Source: Veillonellaceae bacterium
GTDB taxonomy: Bacteria; Bacillota; Negativicutes; Veillonellales; Veillonellaceae
DNA: 64,000 bases
Direction of reading: 5' to 3'
Assembly (NCBI GenBank): GCA_900766245.1
Contig: CAAFUR010000014.1
Span: 68,343 to 132,342 of the forward strand
Shown: positions 49,815 through 60,000 of the stretch, in pieces
Layout: every line of letters starts with the position of its first letter
Numbering within the stretch: the stretch's first letter is position 1
Program-made: the position numbers and the translations under genes
The notes under the pieces: model-generated
Seen by the model: only the letters and a program-made list of their open reading frames with translations
Databases searched by the model: none
Told to the model about the DNA's origin: nothing

Positions 49815-51998
49815 ATGATTCCGGATTTTAGAAATATTCCTTTTACAGCTGCTAGCCCAAAAGCATCCGATTTCGATGTATGGAAAGAGCAATTACAAGC
49901 TGAAACTGGCAAGTCCTATGATGATAACTTCATTCGTACTATGGAACAAATCGATGTGGGTCCTGTGTATGATGCCTCCATTTATGATCAATGTAACCAT
50001 TTACAATATGTAGCGGGTATTCCTCCGTATCTTCGTGGACCATATGGCACAATGTATGTACAACGTCCTTGGACAGTACGTCAGTATGCAGGTTTCTCCA
50101 CAGCGGAAGAATCCAATGCCTTTTACCGTCGTAACTTAGCGGCAGGTCAAAAAGGTTTGTCTATCGCCTTCGACTTGGCCACACACCGTGGTTACGACTC
50201 TGACCACCCTCGTGTAGTCGGTGACGTTGGTAAAGCCGGCGTTGCGGTAGACTCCATTCTAGATATGGAAATCTTGTTCTCTGGCATTCCATTGGATCAA
50301 ATGTCTGTATCTATGACAATGAACGGTGCCGTATTACCAGTTATGGCCTTCTATATCTTAGCCGGTGAAGAACAAGGCGTAGATAAATCCGTTATGGCAG
50401 GTACGATCCAAAATGATATCTTGAAAGAGTTCATGGTGCGTAATACTTACATTTATCCACCAGCAGCTTCTATGCGTATTATTGGTGATATCTTTGCCTA
50501 TACATCTAAATACATGCCTAAATTCAACAGTATTTCCATTTCCGGTTACCACATGCAAGAAGCAGGTGCTACAGCGGATATCGAATTAGGTTACACATTG
50601 GCCGATGGTTTGGAATACTTGCGTACTGGTGTGGCAGCGGGTCTTACCGTTGACCAATTCGCACCGCGCTTATCCTTCTTCTGGGCAATGGGTAAAAACT
50701 ACTTCATGGAAATCGCTAAAATGCGTGCAGGTCGTATGTTATGGGCTAAGATTGTTAAATCCTTTGGTCCAAAAAATGTTAAATCTATGGCATTGCGTAC
50801 GCACTCCCAAACTTCTGGTTGGTCTTTAACAGAACAAGATCCATTCAATAACATCACTCGTACATGTATCGAAGCGATGGCAGCAGCCTTGGGTCATACG
50901 CAATCCTTGCATACAAACGCTCTTGACGAAGCGATTGCATTGCCTACAGACTTCTCGGCTCGTATTGCTCGTAATACGCAATTGTATATCCAAGATGAAA
51001 CTAACGTATGTAAAGTTATCGACCCATGGGGCGGTTCTTACTATGTAGAATTCTTGACTAACCAATTGATCCGTAAAGCATGGGCTCATATCCAAGAAGT
51101 TGAAGCCTTGGGTGGTATGTCTAAAGCGATTGATACAGGTCTTCCAAAAATGCGTATCGAAGAAGCGGCAGCTCGTCGCCAAGCGCACATTGACTCTGGT
51201 AGTGAAAAAATCGTCGGTGTCAACTACTTACGCCTTGATAAAGAAGATCCATTAGATATCTTGGAAGTAGACAATACAGCTGTACGTTTGGCACAGATCG
51301 AACGCTTGAAAACATTGCGTGCTAATCGTGATAATGACAAAGTACGTAGCTGTTTGGATGCGATTACAAAAGCGATGGAAACAGGAGAAGGAAACTTGCT
51401 TGAATTAGCCGTAGAAGCAGCTCGTGCTCGTGCGTCTAAAGGTGAAATCTCTGATGCAGTAGAAAAAGTATGTGGCCGTCATAAAGCGATTATTCGCTCC
51501 ATTTCTGGCGTATACAGCAGCGAATTCAGCGATGATGATGTAATCACAGAAGTACGCAGCATGACTGAAAAATTTGAAGAGAAACATGGTCGCCGTCCAC
51601 GTATTTTCGTAGCGAAAATGGGTCAAGATGGTCACGACCGCGGAGCTAAGGTAATTTCTACAGCCTTCGCAGATATGGGCTATGACGTAGATATCGGACC
51701 TTTATTCCAAACTCCAGAAGAAGCAGCAAAAGATGCGGTAGATAATGACGTACATATCGTAGGTATGAGTTCCTTAGCAGCTGGTCACAAAACATTGATG
51801 CCTCAATTATGTGAAGAGCTTAAAAAGCTAGGCCGTGAAGATATTATGGTTGTTATCGGTGGCGTTATCCCAGCTCAAGATTATGATTATCTCTATGAGC
51901 ATGGTGCAGCAGCGATCTTTGGACCTGGTACCATCATTCCAGTATGTGCAAAAAAAGTACTTGAATTGTTAGAAGAACGTCTAGAAGAGGAAGAATAA
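49815..51998 (+). CDS. mutB: Methylmalonyl-CoA mutase large (catalytic) subunit
   Basis: A 727-residue full-length catalytic chain. The substrate residues Tyr91 (RQYAGFSTAEES) and Arg209 (MVRNTYIYPP) match the methylmalonyl-CoA-specific pair of the Propionibacterium enzyme (Tyr89, Arg207). The C-terminal B12 domain has GQDGHDRGAK with the cobalt ligand His607. It isomerises succinyl-CoA and (R)-methylmalonyl-CoA, the same reaction as the split enzyme at 31045-33117. The start is adjacent to the mutA stop, with the ribosome site (AGAAAGGAATG) inside mutA. It is followed by a hairpin and a second MeaB. Confidence 0.96.
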   Translation: MIPDFRNIPFTAASPKASDFDVWKEQLQAETGKSYDDNFIRTMEQIDVGPVYDASIYDQCNHLQYVAGIPPYLRGPYGTMYVQRPWTVRQYAGFSTAEESNAFYRRNLAAGQKGLSIAFDLATHRGYDSDHPRVVGDVGKAGVAVDSILDMEILFSGIPLDQMSVSMTMNGAVLPVMAFYILAGEEQGVDKSVMAGTIQNDILKEFMVRNTYIYPPAASMRIIGDIFAYTSKYMPKFNSISISGYHMQEAGATADIELGYTLADGLEYLRTGVAAGLTVDQFAPRLSFFWAMGKNYFMEIAKMRAGRMLWAKIVKSFGPKNVKSMALRTHSQTSGWSLTEQDPFNNITRTCIEAMAAALGHTQSLHTNALDEAIALPTDFSARIARNTQLYIQDETNVCKVIDPWGGSYYVEFLTNQLIRKAWAHIQEVEALGGMSKAIDTGLPKMRIEEAAARRQAHIDSGSEKIVGVNYLRLDKEDPLDILEVDNTAVRLAQIERLKTLRANRDNDKVRSCLDAITKAMETGEGNLLELAVEAARARASKGEISDAVEKVCGRHKAIIRSISGVYSSEFSDDDVITEVRSMTEKFEEKHGRRPRIFVAKMGQDGHDRGAKVISTAFADMGYDVDIGPLFQTPEEAAKDAVDNDVHIVGMSSLAAGHKTLMPQLCEELKKLGREDIMVVIGGVIPAQDYDYLYEHGAAAIFGPGTIIPVCAKKVLELLEERLEEEE

Positions 51999-52039
51999 TT
52001 AGTATTCAAAATCTGATATACGTATATAGGTAAGACATG

Positions 52040-52090
52040 ACACGTAGTCAGTGCCTCGTGCTACTTTGTAGCTGGCTACTGATTGCGTGT
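52040..52090 (+). other. Hairpin between mutB and the second meaB
   Basis: ACACGTAGTCAGT facing ACTGATTGCGTGT pairs fully if G-U pairs are allowed, with an inner GCTAC/GTAGC stem. It is followed by TTGTC, so it is at best a leaky terminator. A similar intercistronic hairpin separates the first mutase from its MeaB. Confidence 0.5.
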
Positions 52091-52125
52091 TTGTCATATT
52101 CGAATCGGTGAAAGGAGGGTGTCTT

Positions 52126-53310
52126 ATGAGTGATGATACCTATAAGCCTTCTTGGGTTCCTGAGGAGAAAGATGATAAATTTGCATGCCGTGTTATGCGC
52201 GGTGTGGACGGTGGCCATGATGGGATGGATGCACATACCCATGCGCCACAAAAGCCAGTAGCTCCTAAGGTAGTAAAACGGAAAAAATTGACCGTTGATG
52301 ACTATGTAGAAGGGGTGCTAGCTGGTAATCGAATGGTTTTATCCCGTGCCATTACTTTAATTGAAAGTAATGCAGCTGCCCATTTCGAAATGGCGCAGCA
52401 GGTAATCCAACGATTATTGCCATATACTGGTAAATCTACCCGTGTAGGGATAACAGGGGTACCGGGTGCTGGTAAATCGACTTTGATTGAAGCACTGGGC
52501 ACAAAGCTATGTCAAAATGGTCATAAGGTGGCTGTTCTTGCAGTAGACCCATCGAGTACAGTGACAGGCGGATCTATCCTAGGGGATAAAACGCGGATGG
52601 AACAACTTTCACGGGAGCCGAATGCATTCATTCGTCCATCCCCATCAGGTGGGACATTGGGCGGCTTGACTCGTAAAAGTAGAGAAACATTGCTGTTATG
52701 TGAAGCTGCTGGGTACGATACGATCTTGGTAGAAACCGTAGGGGTAGGTCAAAGTGAAACGACAGTGCGTTCCATGGTAGACTTCTTCTTACTGGTTGTA
52801 TTGACTGGTGCTGGTGATGAATTACAAGGTATGAAAAAAGGTGTTATGGAATTAGCAGATGCCATAGTAGTCAATAAAGCTGATGGCGATAATTTACAAC
52901 GGGCCAAAGTGACACGCCAAGAATATGAACGTATTTTATGGTTTATTCGTGATGCCACGGAACAGTGGACAACTCATGCCTACACATGTTCTGCCTACAC
53001 TGGGGATGGCATCATGGAATTGTGGCAAGGCGTTATTGAAAAATTCATGGAACAATGTGAAGGCAATGGAGTGCTACAAGCACGTCGCCGTGACCAAACT
53101 TTATCGTGGGTTTATTCCATGGTGGAAGAACATTTACAAAACTTGTTCTATCGAGCACCAGAAATTGTATCTTGCCGTGGAGGCATTGAAGATGCAGTTA
53201 TTGAGGGGCGTTTAACGCCTACATTGGCAGTACAACAATTTATTAATACATTTACACAAACAGCTTTGGGGGATCAAGCAAAAAACACCCCATTATTTGA
53301 GTTGAAATAA
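52126..53310 (+). CDS. meaB: Methylmalonyl-CoA mutase-associated GTPase MeaB (second copy)
   Basis: A 394-residue MeaB/ArgK protein, about 80 residues longer than the copy at 33186. It has Walker A GVPGAGKST (about 111-119), VDPSSTVTGGSILGDKTRME, RPSPSGGTLGGLTRKSRET, ETVGVGQSE and NKADGDN. The N-terminal 60 residues are an extension with a His/Asp-rich stretch (DGGHDGMDAHTHAPQ) that could bind metal, followed by a Lys patch. It is likely the chaperone of MutAB. The ATG at 52126 is behind GAAAGGAGGGTGTCTT, and an earlier start at 52087 would begin inside the hairpin. Confidence 0.92.
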   Translation: MSDDTYKPSWVPEEKDDKFACRVMRGVDGGHDGMDAHTHAPQKPVAPKVVKRKKLTVDDYVEGVLAGNRMVLSRAITLIESNAAAHFEMAQQVIQRLLPYTGKSTRVGITGVPGAGKSTLIEALGTKLCQNGHKVAVLAVDPSSTVTGGSILGDKTRMEQLSREPNAFIRPSPSGGTLGGLTRKSRETLLLCEAAGYDTILVETVGVGQSETTVRSMVDFFLLVVLTGAGDELQGMKKGVMELADAIVVNKADGDNLQRAKVTRQEYERILWFIRDATEQWTTHAYTCSAYTGDGIMELWQGVIEKFMEQCEGNGVLQARRRDQTLSWVYSMVEEHLQNLFYRAPEIVSCRGGIEDAVIEGRLTPTLAVQQFINTFTQTALGDQAKNTPLFELK

Positions 53311-53315
53311 AATAG

Positions 53316-53342
53316 AAACAGGAGGGGGAACTCTCCTGTTTT
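53316..53342 (+). terminator. Terminator of the mutAB-meaB unit
   Basis: AAACAGGAG and CTCCTGTTT form a 9-base stem with an 8-base loop, followed by TG. Confidence 0.8.
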
Positions 53343-53536
53343 GTGCTACTGAGGATAAAATCCTAGTAGGTTTTGGGGTATATGAATTTTGAAAGATATA
53401 TAATGAAAAATATTTGATAAAAATCTACATGTGTGACAAAAGTAACATAAAAACAATATAAATGTATATTCTATATGGATGTGTAAAATTCTGTTAGAAC
53501 TTAAAAGAATAGAAAGATAAATGGCATATACCTTTC

Positions 53537-53565
53537 TTTTCACAAGCCTGAATATTTGTTATAAT
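53537..53565 (+). promoter_or_regulatory. Promoter of the hydrogenase gene
   Basis: TATAAT at 53560-53565 preceded by TGT (extended -10), with TTTTCA at 53537-53542 at 17-base spacing. The 150 or so AT-rich bases before it (from 53343) hold nothing else I can name. Confidence 0.6.
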
Positions 53566-53625
53566 ATGACGGAAAGTTAATGAATACATAACTAGTATTG
53601 TTTACACTATGTGAGGTGCATAAAA

Positions 53626-55068
53626 ATGAGTTTCGAAAGTCGATTCCAACATCTTGATCGCCGTGCCCCTATTGCTGAGGATAATGTGGCGATTATTCAT
53701 GATTTAGAAAAATGTAAGAACTGTACTCTTTGTCGTAAAGCATGTGCTGACACTATGAGCGTGCTTGATTACTATGATTTGGAAGCAACAGGAGATAATC
53801 CTATTTGTATCCAATGTGGTCAATGTGCGGTAATTTGCCCATTTGGTGCAATGTACGAACGTACAGAATTAGATAAAGTAAAAGAAGCCATTGCAGATCC
53901 AGAGAAAATTGTGGTTATCCAAACAGCGCCAGCTGTTCGTGTATCTATCGGTGAAGAATTTGGGTTTGAGCCTGGTACATACCAAGAAGGTAAAATGGTA
54001 GGCGCTCTTCGTGCGTTAGGTGCCGACTATGTAGTTGATACTAACTTCGGTGCTGACTTAACTATCATGGAAGAAGCGAACGAATTGTTAGAACGTAAAT
54101 TACGTGGCACAGGTCCATTGCCACAATTCACTAGTTGTTGTCCAGCATGGGTAAAATTCTGTGAAACATTCTTCCCAGAATACGTATCTCATATTTCTTC
54201 AGCTCGTAGCTGTATCGCTATGGAATCTGCCATGGTAAAAACATATTTTGCAAAAAATATGAACATTGATCCTAAGAAAATTGTATCCGTGTCTGTTGCT
54301 CCTTGTACTGCTAAAAAAGCGGAAATTCGTCGTCCTGAGCAAAACAATGCGTCTCGTTACACTGGTGAAGACTTGGGTCCAGATACAGATATCTGTATCA
54401 CTACACGTGAGTTTGCACAATGGATTCGCGAAGCAGAATTAGATTTTGCCGCAGTAGAAGACTCTGCATACGATAAATTCATCGGTGCTGCTACTGGTGG
54501 TGGTGTTATCTTCGGTAATACTGGTGGTGTTATGGAAGCAGCGATGCGTGCATCCTACAAATTCATCACTGGTGACGAACCATCTCCAGCTCCACTTCTT
54601 AACTTAACAGATGTGCGTGGTATGGACGGTGTGAAAGAAGCAACCGTAGAAATCGGTGGACATACCATCAACGTGGCTGTGTGCCATGGAGGTAAAAACA
54701 TCCGTGAATTCTTGAACGAATTGAAAGAATCTGGTAAAACATATGATTTCATCGAAATGATGGCATGCCCAGGTGGCTGTATCGGCGGTGGTGGACAACC
54801 ACGTGCAAAATTACCAGTTGCTAATAAAGTAAAAGGTGAGCGTATCGATGGTCTTTATAATTGGGATTCCAACATGAAGCTTCGTTCTTCCTATGAAAAC
54901 CCTGAAATTAAAGATGCATACGCTAATTTCTTGGAAAAACCATTAGGACATATTGCTCATGAGTTGTTACATACTACGTATGTAGATCGCAGCGGTGACT
55001 TAGGTGCTCGCAAAGACGTGACTCCTGAAACATGTCCAACATCTCCAAAATTTAAAAAGTCGGAATAA
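53626..55068 (+). CDS. hydA: [FeFe] hydrogenase, soluble, with two [4Fe-4S] clusters
   Basis: A 480-residue enzyme that reduces protons with electrons from reduced ferredoxin. Two ferredoxin-type clusters use Cys30/33/36/40 and Cys61/64/67/71 (the latter CIQCGQCAVICPFG). The H-cluster motifs are L1 TSCCPAW (169-175, ligand Cys172), L2 APCTAKKAE (225-233, ligand Cys227) and L3 MACPGGCIGGGGQP (ligands Cys381 and Cys385). All four H-cluster cysteines are present. L1 has Ala where Gly is usual, and L2 has Ala in place of the usual Met before Pro-Cys. A C-terminal small-subunit-like tail (YENPEIKDAYANFLEKPLGH) is present. Size and two-cluster layout match monomeric hydrogenases of Megasphaera type. 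The ATG at 53626 follows GAGGTGCATAAAA. Confidence 0.93.
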   Translation: MSFESRFQHLDRRAPIAEDNVAIIHDLEKCKNCTLCRKACADTMSVLDYYDLEATGDNPICIQCGQCAVICPFGAMYERTELDKVKEAIADPEKIVVIQTAPAVRVSIGEEFGFEPGTYQEGKMVGALRALGADYVVDTNFGADLTIMEEANELLERKLRGTGPLPQFTSCCPAWVKFCETFFPEYVSHISSARSCIAMESAMVKTYFAKNMNIDPKKIVSVSVAPCTAKKAEIRRPEQNNASRYTGEDLGPDTDICITTREFAQWIREAELDFAAVEDSAYDKFIGAATGGGVIFGNTGGVMEAAMRASYKFITGDEPSPAPLLNLTDVRGMDGVKEATVEIGGHTINVAVCHGGKNIREFLNELKESGKTYDFIEMMACPGGCIGGGGQPRAKLPVANKVKGERIDGLYNWDSNMKLRSSYENPEIKDAYANFLEKPLGHIAHELLHTTYVDRSGDLGARKDVTPETCPTSPKFKKSE

Positions 55069-55175
55069 TTTAGTTAGTAACTTCAACTCCGGTGAGTCAG
55101 CGAATGTGTAAGTTGGTTTGCTGCTGAACGAAGTTATTATATAGTCATCTAAGCATGACAACATACTGCAAGACG

Positions 55176-55215
55176 AAAAGACTCTCTGGGGCTATTCCCT
55201 CGAGAGTCTTTTCTA
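55176..55215 (+). terminator. Terminator of the hydrogenase gene
   Basis: AAAAGACTCTC (55176-55186) and GAGAGTCTTTT (55202-55212) form a perfect 11-base stem with a 15-base loop. Confidence 0.85.
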
Positions 55216-55223
55216 TTCTATTC

Positions 55224-55366
55224 CATCTTGGGGGCGGTCTGTTGTTTTGCGAAGGGAAGAGTACGGCACATTCCTCCACAAATTTACGTTCCACTGAGAT
55301 TTGCTCCGGAACATGCCGTACTCTTCTGGGGTTGCCTAATACAGAAGAGCGGACCGCCCCAAGATG
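55224..55366 (-). repeat. Structured intergenic repeat, copy 2 (hairpin family I)
   Basis: A large hairpin. The outer stem CATCTTGGGG (55224 on) pairs with CCCCAAGATG (ending 55366) and continues into CGGTC/GACCG. After an internal loop, the inner stem GAAGAGTACGGCA pairs with TGCCGTACTCTTC (55256-55326). The tip holds the block TTCCTCCACAAAT facing ATTTGCTCCGGAA, shared with copy 1 at 1767-1839. On the minus strand both copies fold to the same GGAG/UGGA internal loop between two short helices. The two helix positions that differ here change as pairs, from C-G to U-A. It has no coding capacity that I trust. Copies lie between plus-strand genes in both places. Confidence 0.75.
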
Positions 55367-55559
55367 ATCTACGAATGAGGGCATTCCTAGGGTGGGGGAG
55401 TGATAGAATAATTCTTCTTGTACATTTTCCGTGTTGGGTGTATAATAGTTTTTATCTAAAATACAAATCAGTAAATATTCATATGATGTGAAGGGGTAGA
55501 AGGATAGATATACGTATACTTTCACGGCTTTCACAGGTATGGAATAGTAGGAGGACTGT
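55367..55559. other. Leader region of ilvE
   Basis: No clear RNA element. A possible -10 (TATAAT at 55440-55445) lies upstream, and AGTAGGAGGACTGT is the ribosome site of ilvE. Confidence 0.4.
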
Positions 55560-56579
55560 ATGGCAAAGATTGATATGAACAACTTAGATTTTAGTTATAA
55601 AGAAACGCCATTCCGTTATGTGTCTAACTTCAAAGATGGTCAATGGGATGAAGGCGGTTTAACGGGTGAGGCGAATATTGTCCTCAATGAATGTGCTGGT
55701 GTATTCCAATATGCGCAAACTATTTTTGAAGGCTTGAAAGCGTATTACACGAAAGATGGTCACATTGTGTGTTTCCGTCCTGATTTAAATGCTGAGCGCA
55801 TGTATGATTCTGCGAAATATCTTGTGATGCAACCATTCCCAACAGATCGTTTTATTGAGGCTGTAAAAGAAGTGGTAAAAGCAAACCAAGAGTTTGTGCC
55901 TCCATATAGTACAGGTGGTAGTTTGTATCTTCGTCCATTCTTGATGGGTACTAACAGCGTAATCGGTGTGAAACCGGCAGATGAGTTCCAATTCCGTATT
56001 TTCGGTACTCCTGTAGGGGATTATTTTAAAGGCGGTGTAAAACCGTTAAAAATCCAAATTTCCGATTTTGACCGTGCAGCGCCACATGGTACTGGTCACA
56101 TCAAAGCAGGCTTGAACTATGCAATGAGCTTGCATGCCTTAGAAGCAGCGCATGAAGCAGGGTATGCAGAAAATATGTATTTGGATCCCCGAACTCGTAC
56201 AAAAGTAGAAGAAACTGGTGGAGCGAACTTTATTTTCATTACGAAAGATGGCAAATTAGTAACGCCTAAATCCGATAGTATTCTTCCATCCATCACACGT
56301 CGTTCCTTGATGTATGTGGCTGAACATTATTTGGGCATGACTGTAGAACATCGTGAAGTGTACAGAGAAGAATTGAAAGACTTTGCTGAATGTGGTCTTT
56401 GCGGTACAGCGGCTGTTATTTCTCCTGTGGGAATGGTACATTCCAAAGAAGAAGATATCTTCTTCCCAAGCGGCATGGATGAAATGGGCCCAACATTAAC
56501 AAAATTACGCGAAACATTACTTGGCATTCAACATGGTGAAATCGAAGCACCAGAAGGCTGGATTGTTCGCATCGTATAA
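55560..56579 (+). CDS. ilvE: Branched-chain amino acid aminotransferase
   Basis: A 339-residue fold-IV PLP aminotransferase, transferring amino groups between glutamate and the keto acids of leucine, isoleucine and valine. It has the N-terminal NDLDFSYKETPFRYV-type segment, FQYAQTIFEGLKAYYTKDG (about 45-63), the PLP lysine Lys182 in GTGHIKAGLNYAMS, the ETGGANFIFI strand with phosphate contacts, and ECGLCGTAAVISPVG (about 278-292). It serves valine, leucine and isoleucine synthesis and links to the leu genes at the left end of the window. It is monocistronic, with its own terminator. Confidence 0.95.
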   Translation: MAKIDMNNLDFSYKETPFRYVSNFKDGQWDEGGLTGEANIVLNECAGVFQYAQTIFEGLKAYYTKDGHIVCFRPDLNAERMYDSAKYLVMQPFPTDRFIEAVKEVVKANQEFVPPYSTGGSLYLRPFLMGTNSVIGVKPADEFQFRIFGTPVGDYFKGGVKPLKIQISDFDRAAPHGTGHIKAGLNYAMSLHALEAAHEAGYAENMYLDPRTRTKVEETGGANFIFITKDGKLVTPKSDSILPSITRRSLMYVAEHYLGMTVEHREVYREELKDFAECGLCGTAAVISPVGMVHSKEEDIFFPSGMDEMGPTLTKLRETLLGIQHGEIEAPEGWIVRIV

Positions 56580-56601
56580 TAGAATACTTTTACAATGACG
56601 T

Positions 56602-56638
56602 AAACGCATGGTTATCTTAGGGTAGCTGTGCGTTTTCT
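56602..56638 (+). terminator. Terminator of ilvE
   Basis: AAACGCATGGTTATC pairs with GGTAGCTGTGCGTTT through the stem (three G-U pairs on the plus strand), with a TTAG loop and TTCTT after. Confidence 0.7.
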
Positions 56639-57098
56639 TGCATAGTAGACATATATGGCGGTGTAGATGAAAATAATCTTGAAAGAAGCTGTGAATGTAA
56701 ATATATAAATTTATTAAGAGTGGATATGTGATACAGGTGTACTATATAAATTTGGAAATGTAGAGTAAGAAATAAGAGATGGATCATTTAAAGAATACAT
56801 GTATACATAATGGATATGTATTGAAAAATAGTATAATTTTTGCTACTATAATATACAGTTCTATATTCTATAGAATAATAACTATATTTTATGACTACTA
56901 TGAAATGTAGTGAATGATTATCACAAGAGGCCAATCCTGTATAGAGGGAGCGTATAGTAGATGAATGTTGGTATAACATTTAGCAGGACTATGGCGAAGT
57001 ACAGTCGAGTGACAGATGGATTTAGGACTTTCAGTATATGTATACCTAGTGTTAAGTACGCTAGTGTAGTGATAGAGAGCCTACAGGAGGAGAGGGTT
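56639..57098. other. AT-rich upstream region of gltB
   Basis: About 460 bases without a supported gene. Two TATAAT boxes (56832-56837 and 56847-56852) are possible promoter elements. An open frame from 56961 runs into gltB, but its first 46 codons look non-coding. Confidence 0.4.
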
Positions 57099-60000
57099 AT
57101 GATGGAAATGAGTACCATTGCAAAACAACATGAGGAACAGCGCCATTTGGAAGCAAATGGTTTGTATAGTTCCCAATTTGAAAAAGATGCGTGCGGTATG
57201 GGATTTGTGGTGAATATTAAAGGTAAAAAATCCCACGATATTATCGACGACGGCTTGCGTATTCTTGAGCGTTTGGAACACCGTGGCGGTGCTGGCGCCG
57301 ATAAGGATACGGGCGATGGAGCAGGTATCTTAGTACAAATTCCACATGACTTCTTCCGCCGTGAGTGCGAAGTGTTGGGCATCCATTTACCACCTGCTGG
57401 CGACTACGGTGTGGGCATGGTTTTTGCTCACAAGTATGAAACGTTACGAAATGAGCAAAAGCGCATTCTAGAAGAGGTCGTTCGTGAGGAAGGTCAAATT
57501 GTATTAGGCTGGCGTGAAGTGCCGGTAGATTCTACGGCAGTCGGTCATGAGGCGGCTTTGATTCGTCCTTGGATGATCCAAATCCTCATTGGTAAAGGTC
57601 CAGATGTGACAAACCAAGAGGAGTTTGAACGCAAATTATATATGATTCGTAAAATTGCAGAAAAACGTATCGTCCCATTGAGCAAAGAAATGAGTAGCGA
57701 TTTCTACATTGCATCCTTGTCTTCTAAAACCATCGTTTACAAAGGTATGTTGACACCAGTGCAATTAAGAAACTTTTACCTAGACTTGAACGATTTAGAT
57801 TTCACCTCTGCCTTAGCGATGGTCCATTCTCGTTTCAGTACGAATACATTCCCAAGCTGGGCACGGGCCCATCCTAACCGTTACTTAGTACATAATGGGG
57901 AAATCAACACGATCCGTGGTAATGTAAACTGGATCAATGCTCGTGAAGGAAAAGCAGAATCTCCATTGTTCCCAGATATTAAAAAAGTATTCCCTGTTGT
58001 TGACGATACAGGGTCTGACTCTGCTATGTTTGATAATACCCTTGAATTCTTGCATATGACAGGCCGTAGTTTGCCACACGCCATCATGATGATGATTCCA
58101 GAACCGTGGGAACGCAATACTTTGATGAGCCAAGAAAAACATGACTTCTACGAGTTCAATAGTTTCATGATGGAACCATGGGATGGTCCAGCGGCAATGG
58201 GCTTTACCGATGGTACTGTTATCGGTGGTGTCTTGGACAGAAATGGCTTACGTCCTGCACGTTATTATGTGACTGCTGACGATCGTGTGATTATGGCATC
58301 TGAAGTAGGCGTAGTGAACGAAGCGGACGATATGATTCGTGCTAAAGGTCGTTTAGAGCCAGGTAAAATGCTTTTAATCGACACAGAAGAAGGTCGTATC
58401 ATTTCTGATGAAGAGATCAAACACCGTGTGGCTACAGAACTTCCTTATAACGAATGGGTAAAAGAGCATGTCATTCATTTATCGGAAATTCAACAAGCTA
58501 CGGAAGATAGTATCCCAGAAGTAGGAGACTTGTTCATGCAACAACAAGTATTCGGCTATACTCAAGAAGATTTGGTGCGCATGATTATCCCTATGGCGAA
58601 AGATGGAAAAGATCCAGTAGGCTCCATGGGTGCCGATGCACCGTTGGCGATTTTGTCTGACAAACCGCAAATGTTGTATTCCTATTTTAAACAGTTATTT
58701 GCGCAGGTAACAAATCCGCCAATCGACGCCATCCGCGAAGAAATGGTGACATCTACACGAGTGATGCTTGGTAATAGCGGTAACTTGACGGACCCTAATA
58801 AAGTGGGCACCTATGCTGTATCTATGCGAACTCCGATTATGACGAACCAAGAATTGGCAAGTATCAAACAATTGGATTGCCGTCGTATGAAATCGGTGAC
58901 CTTGTCCATCTTGTTTGACCCTGCCAAAGGTGCGGAAGGTATGAAAGAAGCCTTAGACCGTTTATGCAAAGATGCAGAGGAAGCAGCTCGGACGGACCAA
59001 AATGTGTTGATTTTGTCTGACCGTGGCGTGGATGAACACCATGCACCAATCCCTGCTTTATTAGCTGTGGCAGCGGTGCACAATCACTTGATTAACACCG
59101 TATTGCGCACAGAAATGGGCTTAATTTTGGAGTCTGGTGAACCTCGTGAAGTACATCATTTCTGTACTTTATTAGGCTATGGTGTAACAGCCATCAATCC
59201 GTATGTGGCATTAGCAACGGTTCGTGAGCTACAAGCAACGAATCGCTTGGGCGATCTCACACCAGAAGAGGCAGAAGCGAATTACATCAAGGCCTCTGTG
59301 TCGGGAATTATGAAAGTTATGTCGAAAATGGGGATCTCCACTGTACGCAGTTACCATGGAGCGCAAATCTTCGAGGCATTGGGCTTGAATACAAACTTTA
59401 TTAGTACCTATTTCCCGAACACGCCAACACGTATTGGCGGTATCGGCTTAGGTGGCGTAGCTCATGAAACGTTGGAACGATTCCAACGAGCTTTCAGAGA
59501 AGATGTGAAAGTCCTAGAACCAGGCGGTTGGTACGGCCCTATGAAAGATGGGGAAGAGCATTTATTTAATCCAGATACGATTAAGTTGTTGCAAACATCC
59601 TTGATTGAAGGAGATTATAATACATATAAAGAATATTCCAAAATGATTCGTGAAGATTATCACGTAACCTTGCGTAGCTTGATGGAATTAAACTTCCCTG
59701 TAGGTGGCGGTATTCCTGTGGAAGAAGTAGAACCAGTGGAAGACATTGTGAAACGCTTTAAAGCAGGCGCTATGAGTTATGGCGCCATCAGTAAAGAGGC
59801 TCATGAAACTATTGCCATCGCTATGAATCGCTTAGGATCTACATCGAATTCTGGGGAAGGCGGCGAAGATACAAGTCGTTTTGTCCTCGATGCCAATGGC
59901 GATAATCGAAATAGTGAAGTAAAACAAATTGCGTCTGGTCGTTTTGGGGTAACTACGAATTATTTGGTACATGCGAAAGAGTTGCAAATTAAGTGTGCCC

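Noticed and set aside
55145..55582. A 145-codon minus-strand ORF and overlapping plus-strand ORFs (55155-55491)
   Set aside because: They are products of the large inverted repeat and the hydrogenase terminator. They have no ribosome site and low-quality composition, and they run into the ilvE start.
56961..57098. A 46-residue N-terminal extension of gltB
   Set aside because: The ribosome site AGGAGG is placed for the ATG at 57099, and the propeptide-plus-Cys32 layout is normal for that start.
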